Source: Paramoeba atlantica
Taxonomy: Eukaryota > Discosea
Direction of reading: 5' to 3'
Assembly (NCBI GenBank): GCA_977017575.1
Contig: CDRNVI010000002.1
Coordinates: 372,001-436,000, forward strand
Length of the DNA: 64,000 nucleotides
A program made the position numbers and the translations under genes. Each line of letters starts with the position of its first letter. The first letter of the stretch is position 1. The notes beneath the pieces are model-generated. The model saw only the letters and a program-made list of their open reading frames with translations. It was not told the DNA's origin and searched no databases. Shown here one piece after another: positions 55,310 through 64,000 of this stretch.

Positions 55310-57191
55310 AATTGTTTGCGAAGAAAAGGAGATCTCTTCGACATCAGATACACTGCACGAAACGCTTGCAAGTTCAGAAGCAAACTCCTTTCCAGACCCC
55401 AATTCGTGCAACAAGGCCATTGTTCAACGTTGGGCAGGGTCAATTGATCCGGCTTTTAGCTTTCCAGTTGCGACGGATATGCTATGGGAAAGATCGAAAA
55501 ACGCGAGGCCAAAAGAAGAATGCCTACTGGCGTAGAGCTTTGATAACCAAGCGCTTCTAAATATATCTCACGGAACTGTAAAATCAATAAAAAAACGTGC
55601 TGGAGTTGGAAAGCTATCGATGTCTTACGAAGGAATCGTGGGGCATAAGGTTGGAAGTAAATTCGATGGTTTCCTACCGCCGCATCCGAACGTTCGCGTC
55701 TATGAAATATTTTGGCTAAAACATACAAAACAACCTGAGATCGGGATGCACCAAGAACTGCGAACCAGGACACATACAGAAGAAGATTTGGATAAGAACC
55801 CCATGCCCACCATGCGGATAATTCCTGCGGAATTTGTGCCATGCGTAATTGCAATTTATCGTGACATCGTCCGCGACTACGCCGATTCATCATATGAACA
55901 ACGAAATCGAATTTGGAATTGCATTCTATCTGCTATGAAGCACTCCCTGGCTACCATCCGCGACTTGAGCGGGAAAAAAAGGCGACGACGTCCTTTACCT
56001 GATTCTGTTGCAGGAGAAGAAAATAACGGGAAAAGCACGAGCGACACTGATGATACCAGAGCGATGAAAAAGGCAACAAAATTGGCTCTTGAAGGATGTG
56101 TGTCCAAAGCCACCCGTGTACTGGACCAGGAAGTCAAACAGTCATCACTAAGAGATGAAGAGAAGATGGAACAACTCCAACGATTGCACCCGCAAATTCC
56201 GGTGACGTTCGGGCTCCCTGCGGATGCACCGAAGATAGCTTGCATTGATCCTCACGAATTACGAGAAGCCGGGAAAAGACTAGCCAAAGGATCCTCACCT
56301 GGCCCAATCGGAACAACCGACACCATCGTCCGATTACTCTTAGATGATGAAATATGCTGTACGAGTCTGTGTCACATGATGCGCGACCTCATTAACGGGT
56401 TGCTCTCCAAAGAAGTTATGAAACGTCTGCGCAGAGCACGGTTAATAGCACTTCCGAAAAAGGCAGACGCAGTGCGTCCTATCGCGATGGGGGAAATATT
56501 TCTGAAACTAGCTGGACTTGTGTTGCTATTGCGAAATGAGCACTCGTTTGAAAGTTTGTTTCTTCCGATGCAGCACGGCGTTATGAGTAAAGCAGGATGT
56601 GAGACCATTGTGCACGAGCTCAACCGTAGATACCTTGAGGGCAACGCTATCCTTACCTTAGATTTAAAGAATGCTTTCAATAGCCCTTCAAGAGATGAGA
56701 TTGCGAAGGCTGTATTTGCGTTCCATACTCTCCGTCCGTTCCAACGGTTCTTCACTGCAGAGTATGGTGATGCGTCAGAACTGCTCTTCTACGGAAAAAA
56801 TGGTGAGCTTTTCGGGACTGTCAACAGTGCGGCTGGCGTGAGGCAAGGTTCTCCCTTATCGTCCTTATATTTCTGCACGCTCCTCCAACCCATTCTCGAG
56901 TCAATAGCGCAGGATTTCCCGACGATTCGCATATATGCATATGTGGACGATATTAACTTAACATCCCCAGATACGAATCTTCTCCAACAGGCGTACCATA
57001 AGTTGAAGGAAATGCTTGCCAAGCAAAACATTATTATGGCACCAGAGAAATGCATTTGGTTTGGAGGCATCCATAAGCTAGAAAATCCCGATGGTCTGCG
57101 TTCAGAAGGAATTAAAACCGAACACGAAGCAATAAAACTACTAGGGGCATATGTAGGAGAAACAAGCAAAGCAAGTGCACTCCTTCTAGAA
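55310..57191 (+). pseudogene. SL-LINE L8: N-terminal domain and RT
   Basis: The frame reads EISSTSDTLHETLASSEANS, then FSFPVATDMLWERSKNARPK. A TAG at 55533 stands where the family has Trp (CLLA-stop-SFDNQALLNISHG). The rest is open: PAEFVPCVIAIYRDIVRDYA, RLAKGSSPGPIGTTD, RPIAMGEIFLKLAG, LDLKNAFNSPSRDEIA, GVRQGSPLSSLYFC and YVDD (56940-56951). It ends at LLGAYVGETSKASALLLE where the VIPER-like derivative is inserted. Confidence 0.85.
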
Positions 57192-58711
57192 TAGAAGTAT
57201 ATTTTTAGAAATTTAGGATGATTGACATAATGGACCTTCGGGGCACATAATATTTATATTATGATTTGTTTTTACAGATTGTGGCCCCGAAAGGGGCACC
57301 CGTTGTTAGATGTAATGAGATTTATAATTTAGTAGTACTCGGGATGAAGTAATATATATTGTTTTTGTGTATAGCGACACTCCTTCTTTTACCCTTTTCA
57401 AATTGCGTTATGACCAGCATTCTTAATACTGTTCGTCGCACGCTGTCGATGGGGAGGCCACAGAGTCCTATACGAGAAGATCCGGCATCTCCCAACCCTG
57501 TCGATCCGAGTCTGCAATACGGGGGACAACGTACGACGCTGAACCCGGAGCAAGTGGCGGCTTTGCTTAGGGGGGGAACAGGCTCTGCAGCGATGTCTGA
57601 CGAGGATAAGGCGGAATTCGCGCAAAAAGTCCGGACTTTGATCCTTAAGGGTTACGATGTGTCTGTAGAAGCCGTGTGGGGTCACCATGGGGATGCAGTG
57701 CGCGAAACTGTGATTGGCAACGTTCGTCTGAAATCCGACGATTCAGGAGGCATTGAAGCCATTTGGAACGATGATCCCGGCATGGCATACGACTTTCCTT
57801 TTCCAGACATCGAATATTATTCGTTGGAAATTACCCGGGTGCGAGCAAAGATGCCTGGAGGGCGCAAAGCGGACGAAGAACCTAAGACTCCTAATGCGCC
57901 TATCACCGATCCGGCTCGTTTCACCGCAAACGATCCTCTAACATGGGGCCCGTGGCTAGAATCCGAGGATGAGTTACGCGTACGAGACCTTATCCGTGAT
58001 TTACGCGTCCATCCTGAACTTGGTTTGTTACTGAACGCTCCTCCTATCCGTGAACGTCTATTTAAAATAGTCCAAGAGTGGATCCAAGCGGCACGAGTTT
58101 TTCCCCTATGGCGAGAGGAACATTTTCTCGAAATCGTACGCACAGCCATCGAAGAACTGCGAAACCACTATTGGGCCTCATCCGGAATTCAAGTCGAACG
58201 TGTACAATTAAAACTCCACAAGGATGATGACACTAAGGATGCGTACTCGAAGGCAGTTGCGGAGGAAAAGCTGCGCCACATGAGTGTTTCAAAAATCGCC
58301 ACTAATCCCCCGGCCTTTCTTTGCTATTGATGCCACAAGCCAGGTCACTTTCGCGCCAACTGCCCATTAAATCAATCTTCTACTCGTTCGACCCCGGGTT
58401 TTCGGGGCGGGGTGACGAGCGGCACAACAGGTGCAATTGCGCCCACCCACCAACCCCCAACCATTTCGCGGAGTTGGTGGACGGGATGCCCGTTCGTAAG
58501 TTTGAGGAGTTGTTGACTGGGTTTCTGTGATTGTTTTTATTATATTGGCCAGGTACCTTGATAATTCGTCAGATAGATATAGTTTATTGGAAACTAAAAA
58601 TAGTCGGGATGCTTGGACTGAAACTTTCATTGAAGCGATATATTACTAGGAAAATTGGTTTTAACATGGTTTACTTTCATTATGATGCAGGGGAGAGGAG
58701 ACGTTGATTTC
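57192..58711 (+). mobile_element. Short VIPER-like derivative: Gag plus terminal repeats (fossil)
   Basis: Left repeat A (57192-57407), a Gag-like ORF almost identical to that at 48918-49958 but broken near its end, then repeat B to GATTTC at 58711. Recombinase, RT and RNase H are absent, so it is a non-autonomous form. It lies in the SL-LINE RT between LLE and KLEKH with no target duplication, as expected for recombinase-mediated insertion. Very young by its similarity to the inner element. Confidence 0.85.
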
Positions 58712-59187
58712 AAACTAGAAAAACATAGAACCATCTTCCGCCGTCTCAAAAAAATGGGTGCGAACAACATCACTATGCTCCTAATCGCGCGATGCGTAAA
58801 CGTTAGACACAGATATCATATCAGGGTGCACCGTCCCGAAGAATGCTTTGCACTTTCCAAGGAATTTGACAAAGAGGTAGAAAATGTTTTAAAAACCTGG
58901 CTTGGGCCACTTGATGAAAATCAAATACCACTGGCAAGATTACCTGTCAAAATGGGCGGTCTTGGCCTGACCTCCTCGGTACTGCTTCGCAAATCGGCTT
59001 ATGAGGCTTCGCAGCATGCTGCTCTTGAACGACTAAACTCTTTTTCAGTTCGGGCGGCAGCTCCAAAACCTCCTCAGCCAATTGGAAATGCAGAAGAAGG
59101 CAGCGCACGACCACCAAGCGATGAATATGTAACCGAAGCTATCCTGAACAAAGGAATACGTGACACTCTTGAGAACTTGTGAAAGTA
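58712..59187 (+). pseudogene. SL-LINE L8: RT thumb region
   Basis: It resumes with KLEKHRTIFRRLKKMGANNI, then CVNVRHRYHIRVHRPEECFA and RLPVKMGGLGLTSSVLLRKS, as in the other family copies, up to NKGIRDTLENL where the MITE-like unit begins. Confidence 0.8.
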
Positions 59188-59518
59188 ATCTGCGTATTCA
59201 ATTTAGTTCAATACACATGAATATTTCAGCACGTAAACCATAATATTTTATTATATACCAAGGAAAGTGTTTATATCCACGTTTAAAAAGTTTTTTAGAG
59301 GGAGGCTATTGAAGTAGTTTCCCATTCGTTAGTACTGTGAGAAAATGAATTATAGTAGCGCTACTAAGTGACATATGTTGTTTTACTTTATACTTTATAT
59401 ATTGATGTACAAACATATTCGATGGATTTGACGAAGGGTAGGATTACATTAATGTATTTTACACTTGATTTGAGTTTTTCAATCTTCACGAATACAATTT
59501 ATACGAATGCGCTGATTA
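59188..59518. mobile_element. MITE-like insertion in SL-LINE L8
   Basis: About 330 bp of non-coding AT-rich DNA separates codons that are adjacent in related copies. Its ends TAATCTGCGTATTC (59188) and inverse GAATGCGCTGATTA (59505-59518) match at 12 of 14 bases. TGAAAG before and TGAAGG after may be a target duplication. It is not a GT-AG intron with a sensible reading frame. Confidence 0.5.
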
Positions 59519-59520
59519 AA

Positions 59521-60326
59521 TGAAGGACAACAAATTGGCCCCCATTATTCGTTCGTCAAATGAAAAAGGGAATTCGCAGTGGATTCACGCTAGTTCGCGA
59601 CTAGTTCCATCAAAACTCCTCACCTTAGCTCTTATGCCGCGTCTCGGAATTGCTCACGAAAAATTGCCAGAAAATCTCCAGTGCCCAGGGTGTAGGATTA
59701 CCTTGAGCGCAGCGTCTGCCATGTCGCATGTATCCGGATGTGTGAAATGCCCCGGGAACAACACAACCATGAAACATAACGCTCTAGTCAGAAGAATTTA
59801 TAATCTATGCTTGAAAGCTGGCATTCCGTGTGAGCGAGAACCCCGACAATTTACTTCATACAAGTGTTCTTCTTGTGGAGATATTATGGATTGCGGGCGG
59901 AAGCGGGAACATCAACAAATCTGTAAAGACGACGTAATGCACAGATCCGGGCCGGATTTAGCCATCTACTGGGCATCTGGGGAAGTGTACTACGACCTGA
60001 CTGTCGTGCATGAGCTGGCTCTTTCTAACCTGGGCAAGCGTGGAAGTGCACTAATGAAAGAAGCCTTGCTTAGGAAACGACAGACATACGTGAACACAGG
60101 GCTGATCACCTCCGATAAGTTCCAGTGCCTCCCAATCCTCTCCGGAGGATCAATGCATGAAAACCTTAAAATCCTGCTCAAGAGCCTGGCTGACGCTGGC
60201 GGTGTATCTCGCGAAACAACGCTACAAGATTTCACTTTGCACCTGCAAGAGCTCAACGGCACAGTGACTTTCTCCCAACTTAGAAAGTACCTGGCGGACC
60301 AGCACACAATGGAATACGGATTTTAG
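59521..60326 (+). pseudogene. SL-LINE L8: zinc fingers and restriction-like endonuclease
   Basis: KDNKLAPIIRSSNEKGNSQW, then CPGCRITLSAASAMSHVSGC (CCHC finger), EPRQFTSYKCSSCGDIMDCG (second finger) and RSGPDLAIYWASGEVYYDLT (PD...D core), ending ADQHTMEYGF. The frame is fully open and this is the best-preserved endonuclease of the family in the window. The 3' UTR is about 100 bp and ends in A9. Confidence 0.85.
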
Positions 60327-60436
60327 CTTTTCTGGTTTTAGTATCCCGGGTTTTTGATAACCGGCTCTGGGGCTTCGTGTTCTTGGGTTCTTTGTATTAA
60401 GATCATCATTCGTCGAAAAGTTAGAACAAAAAAAAA

Positions 60437-61425
60437 TACTGAACGCACGGAAAATGAAAATCAAAAAAAATTCTTGGATGTTCCACAAAAGTCCTTGACT
60501 TATGCAAAAGTCCTTGATTTCCACCGTAAATTTCCGTTCGTTGAGTACTCAACGAAAATCCTTGTTTACCCCTTCCGCAGGATTGTCGCTCAAAATATGT
60601 ATATGGATCAGTCAAAAACGCTTCGATGAAGATAAACTGAAGAAACGGTGAAATTCCTCTACGAGCCTTCACAAAACACTTCGATGAAGCACCAAAAAAG
60701 TCAAAATGTCTATATGGATCCGCGAAAAACGTTTGCGTGAAGATTTGAAAAAATAAAAAAAAAGTCAAAAACAACTCGGAACTGTGGAGAATTGTACACT
60801 TTCGATGAAGCACATCGAAAGTTGTACACTTTCGATGAATCTTCATCGAAGGTGTTTTTGACTTTTTTTGACTTTTTTAACTTTTTGTTTTTGAACGAAT
60901 TTTTCCATTGGCTGTTGAAAACACGTTGCATGAAACATATAATTTCATTTTAATTTCAATAATTTTTTGTTTTTTTGTCTGAATTCTGACTTTCCGTTTT
61001 CTTTCACATTTTGGCTTGGGGGTACGTTCGTTGATTTCTCAACGAACGTACCCTGTGACCGTAAAAAATCTGCAGGACCTTAGAGGGAGGAGGAAGAAAG
61101 GCCCAACTGATAACTACTTGATAATCTTGATAATCTTGACCAACTACCTTGATAACAAATTTTAGTACCCATTCGTGGGAAGCAATTTGCGAAGCCCAAC
61201 TACCTTGATAACAAATTTTAGTACCCATTTTGGCCGCGCGGGGGCCCCCGCGTGAGCGGGGGTGCGCGCGGCCGCGAAACGGCGAGGGCCCGCGTGAGCG
61301 GGCCTGAGCCGTACCCCGCGTAGGGTTCCCCTGTGCGTCGTTAGTGGGAAGCAATTTGCGAAGCTCACTGAATTTCGTAGTTTTCGCTACGCAGGCGTTG
61401 TCAACGTATATAGCGAAGTGTAGGA
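60437..61425. repeat. Repeat block R1: TCGATGA-rich direct and inverted repeats
   Basis: 60437-60775 recurs as 61426-61795 (from TACTGAACGCACGGAAAATG). It holds the perfect palindrome CGTTGAGTACTCAACG and many CTTCGATGAAG motifs. 60798-60862 is inverted at about 61794-61858. In between, a 35-bp sequence starting CCAACTACCTTGATAACA is duplicated (about 61139 and 61196). No gene is supported. Confidence 0.7.
61232..61305. repeat. Two GC-rich hairpins with GTGA loops
   Basis: GGCCGCGCGGGGGCCCCCGC, loop GTGA, then a GCGGGGGTGCGCGCGGCC arm (61232-61273), followed by GGGCCCGC-GTGA-GCGGGCCT (61286-61305). GTGA fits the stable GNRA tetraloop class in RNA. The block is strongly GC-rich in an AT-rich setting. 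Confidence 0.7.
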
Positions 61426-61880
61426 TACTGAACGCACGGAAAATGAAAATCAAAAAAAAATTCTTGGATGTTCCACAAAAGTCCTTGACTTATGCAAAAG
61501 TCCTTGATTTCCACCGTGAATTTCCGTTCGTTGAGTACTCAACGAAAATCCGGCACTTCGTTGAGTACTCAACGAAAATCCTGTGTTTACCCCTTCCGCA
61601 GGATTGTCGCTCAAAATATGTATATGGATCAGTCAAAAACGCTTCGATGAAGATAAACTGAAGAAACGGTGAAATTCCTCTACGAGCCTTCACAAAACAC
61701 TTCGATGATGCACCAAAAAAGTCAAAATGTCTATATGGATCCGCGGAAAACGTTTGCGTGAAGATTTGAAAAAATAAAAAAAAAGTCAAAAACACCTTCG
61801 ATGAAGATTCATCGAAAGTGTACAACTTTCAATGTGCTTCATCGAAAGTTGTACACTTTCGATGAAGCTTCATCGAAGGT
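61426..61880. repeat. Repeat block R2, direct copy of R1
   Basis: Second copy of the 60437 repeat. Here the CGTTGAGTACTCAACG palindrome is itself doubled (about 61530 and 61558). It ends in nested CTTCGATGAAG/CTTCATCGAAG inversions and meets an SL-LINE fragment at about 61885. Confidence 0.7.
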
Positions 61881-61899
61881 CCCCCCTACCCAAATATTT

Positions 61900-62524
61900 T
61901 CCGTCGACGCGAGAAGAAAGCTCCAGTAAACGAGGAGTTTAACGATACTACACCAACAAGTTCCTCAACCGTGGAGAAAGCAACTGCCGATTCCTCGCAC
62001 CCTGATGCTCAGACGAATGGCACCCCGGCGCCCACCATTCAGCTACAACCGGAAGATCAATTCAGGGACTGCGAGTCTCCTTTGATGGAGGTGCCAAGAG
62101 ATGCTCTGAACGATTTTTCAATCCAAGAAGGAAAACAAAGTGAGGAGGAGATCGTAGAGAGCTTCCTAACCACAGTTAATCCAACTGTCAACTTTCCCAT
62201 TCCGCCGGACCAAATTTGGGAGGAAGCTCAGGGTACCGAACCAGGTGACACATGTCTTATCGCTTGGAGTTTCGATCGCACACCAAAGTTAAATGTCTCG
62301 AAAGGAATCGTAACGCTGATGCGGAAACGTGGGAGCAGGAGTAAGATAACGTTAAGCTATTCCGGCATACATGGAAACAAGAGGGGAGAAACGTTCTCGG
62401 GGCACCTCCCACCGCATGCGAATGTACGCGTCTTTCAAATAGTATGGACCAAGTTATCATGTTCCCCCGCCCCAAAATCTAAGAATGCCGCATGCGTGCA
62501 CACGGAACAAGATTTGGACTATGA
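61900..62524 (+). pseudogene. SL-LINE copy L9: N-terminal fragment
   Basis: FRRREKKAPVNEEFNDTTPT, then HPDAQTNGTPAPTIQLQPED, the DCESP block, VNFPIPPDQIWEEAQGTEPG and the conserved domain CLIAWSFDRTPKLNVSKGIV...HANVRVFQIVW. The frame is open. At HTEQDLDYEP it is cut by the 5' end of the next copy, so the RT part is missing. Confidence 0.8.
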
Positions 62525-63330
62525 ACCTTGTTGTACCTTGTTGATTTTTTTTCCTACTCTTTTTCCGAGAAATGGGCATGCTCACGCGTGCCAGGGCGAA
62601 GGATACGGGGATAGCTCCCGTCGTCCAGTTGCTTCCCCCCACACGCCGGAAGAAGAAAACCCCTCAGGAAGGGGGCTCATCGGCTGCGCCGCCCGATACA
62701 GCAACGCCGCCTTCCCCGACCGCTGCGCCGTTTGCTGCCTCGCCCCCTTCCTCTGCTATCCCATCCGCTGCGCCGCCCGATGCAGCAACGCCGCCTTCCC
62801 CGCACGCTGCGCGGTTTGCTGCCTCGCCCCCTTCCTCTGCAACGTCTTCTGCGCCGCCTCCTTCCGCTGCGCCGCCCTCTTCCCCCGCTGCGACTAATGC
62901 GCCCACTTCTTCTTCCGATGCGCCGAATGCTGGGCCGCTTTTTCCCTCCGCTGCGCCGAATGCTGTTCCCCCTCCTTCTTCTGCTGCGCCGTCTTCTCCA
63001 GATGTACCGTCTGTTGCTCCGCACTCTCCGCCATCAACACGACCAAGCATGCATACCTCATCGCGAAGAGCGAGAATGAGAGCATTGAGTTTAGCGACCG
63101 GGAAGGAGGACGCATTCCCACGGGCAAAAGTATCTCATCCTTCGCCACCGACATTACCCCTTCCCTTGCCCCTCCCGGTAACGACGCCGTGTCCAGTCAA
63201 ATCAGCGTCAAACGAATCAGGAATTACGTCATACGAATCAGTGTCATTGCCGGCGAATGCGGGTACATGCGCAGACGAAGTCCCGCTAGGAGAATCGAAG
63301 GAAGCAGGAAAGTGGTGCATTCGCATTACA
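62525..63330 (+). pseudogene. SL-LINE copy L10: 5' end with partial SL and Ala/Pro-rich N-terminus
   Basis: The last 12 SL bases (TGTACCTTGTTG, 62532-62543) precede a T/C-rich leader and, at 62572, MGMLTRARAKDTGIAPVVQL followed by PPTRRKKKTP. Then come Ala/Pro/Ser repeats, including an 84-bp tandem unit (62683 and 62767). The open frame runs to 63411 but loses family character after about 63330. The RT part is not in this window. Confidence 0.65.
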
Positions 63331-63640
63331 CCCCCGTTCCCCTGTTTTGCCCGGTATTATGTGATAAAAAAAAGTTTCTATTTGGGTCTAAAGAGTGGTT
63401 TTTCGGCATAATTAGGTGATGCCCTACCAGGGAAAAATATGCCTATAGTTAAACAGCATGCGATAAACGTGGGAGGAAGGGCAAAAATCTGAGAATTTGC
63501 TCATCTGGGCAGTGAAAAAAATCCTGTGAAACTTTTCAAAAAATCTCATCTTCAAGTAAAATAACTCGGTTTGATAGGAAAGGCAGATCCGAGGAGTCTG
63601 CAGGCCATCCTGGGAGAGTGTGAGAGCCTCCTCTTTGGTT
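63331..63640. other. No gene recognised
   Basis: AT-rich DNA after the SL-LINE 5' fragment. ACACCCCCGTTCCCCTG near 63328 resembles a Tc1-like terminal repeat, but no inverse partner is within the window. Confidence 0.3.
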
Positions 63641-63661
63641 TAGGTGGGGGAGATTTCATCA

Positions 63662-63960
63662 TCAAAGCTCGTGTCTTGTCAAAAGACGTGTCATTTCTTG
63701 ACCCCCGTTTCGAGTATATTCGTCGTAAAAAGATTTGAATTCACACCAGTGATGGAGGAAATTCCCGTCGACATCCATAGCGCCCCATAACATTATTTGA
63801 GGTGGATGGTCCGTGCGGGATTTGGATACTGGGGAATCCGAACTGAGAAGTCGTAATGAGGTCAATCAGGTTCATTTGCTCCCCTGTTTGCTCCATAGGG
63901 GGTTCCGAATTTTGCATCCTAGTCACGAATGATTCAAAAGATTCACCTTCCTCCCTCATA
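63662..63960 (-). pseudogene. Possible Tc1-like transposase fragment
   Basis: One minus-strand frame (63865-63662) gives PPQIMLWGAMDVDGNFLHHW, close to the 'vMvWGa...dG' stretch between the catalytic Asp residues of Tc1-type transposases. Another frame covers the preceding segment, so the copy is frame-broken. No terminal repeat is seen and the family cannot be told. Confidence 0.35.
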
Positions 63961-64000
63961 TGACCTAGGGAAGCTGCATACGCTTCGACGCCCTTTTCTT

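Larger units (their letters stand above)
55297..60436 (+). mobile_element. SL-LINE copy L8 with two insertions
   Basis: It is 5'-truncated, beginning in the N-terminal region right after the A-run of L7, and ends in a 9-base A-run at 60428-60436. A 1.5-kb VIPER-like derivative (57192-58711) and a MITE-like unit (59188-59518) are inserted in it. Outside those the coding region continues through RT, zinc fingers and endonuclease. Confidence 0.8.

Noticed and set aside
59179-59524. Intron in SL-LINE L8
   Set aside because: GT-AG choices do not keep the conserved frame, and the unit has inverted terminal repeats instead.
60430-61825. Protein genes in the TCGATGA repeat block
   Set aside because: The frames on both strands follow the repeats, lack any motif and are not preserved between the two copies.

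Overview
This is nuclear DNA from a euglenozoan protist, probably a diplonemid or an early-branching kinetoplastid. Two signals support this. First, a sequence of about 36 nt ending in the core ACAGTTTCTGTAC plus CTTGTTG occurs at 33010-33045 (+) and 38144-38179 (-), with shorter forms at 2590-2615 and 62532-62543; this is the hallmark of a kinetoplastid/diplonemid spliced leader (SL). Second, the tyrosine-recombinase retroelements have the order Gag - recombinase - RT/RNase H, which is the order of the trypanosome element VIPER. I found no rRNA, tRNA or SL RNA gene. Only one ORF (24330-26246, minus, PPR-like) looks like an ordinary host gene; nearly everything else is mobile DNA.

Layout. 1-2413: AT-rich DNA with a MITE-like repeat and a broken acidic ORF. 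2414-11222: two head-to-tail copies of an RLE-type non-LTR retrotransposon (here TG-LINE), each starting at a long (TG)n tract; the first has an intact ORF with five Cys/His knuckles, RT and a PD-(D/E)XK endonuclease. 11225-15790: three abutting Tc1/mariner insertions, one with an intact transposase. 16243-19612: a second LINE (2A-LINE) on the minus strand with three 2A-like motifs and AT-hooks. 19682-23668: transposon fragments, a five-hairpin array and nested MITEs. 24020-26246: the host-like gene. 26400-27460: GC-rich tetraloop hairpins in tandem and foldback repeats. 27884-31277: an element with a tyrosine recombinase but no RT seen, split by a Tc1 insertion. 32045-45383 and 54583-63330: at least eight pieces of a third LINE family (here SL-LINE), inserted into and recombined with each other. 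45386-54582: two nested VIPER-like retroelements, with a third short derivative at 57192-58711.

How it fits together. The SL sits directly against the 5' UTR of LINE copies and is followed by pyrimidine-rich leader, not by a GT splice donor. The simplest reading is that the LINE RNAs were trans-spliced before reverse transcription, so each new DNA copy carries a relic SL. TG-LINE appears to target TG microsatellites. The Tc1-like elements insert at TA, including TA tracts next to the TG-LINE. The VIPER-like elements insert in the LINEs and in each other. Coordinates of element ends are read by eye and are approximate unless a terminal repeat fixes them.
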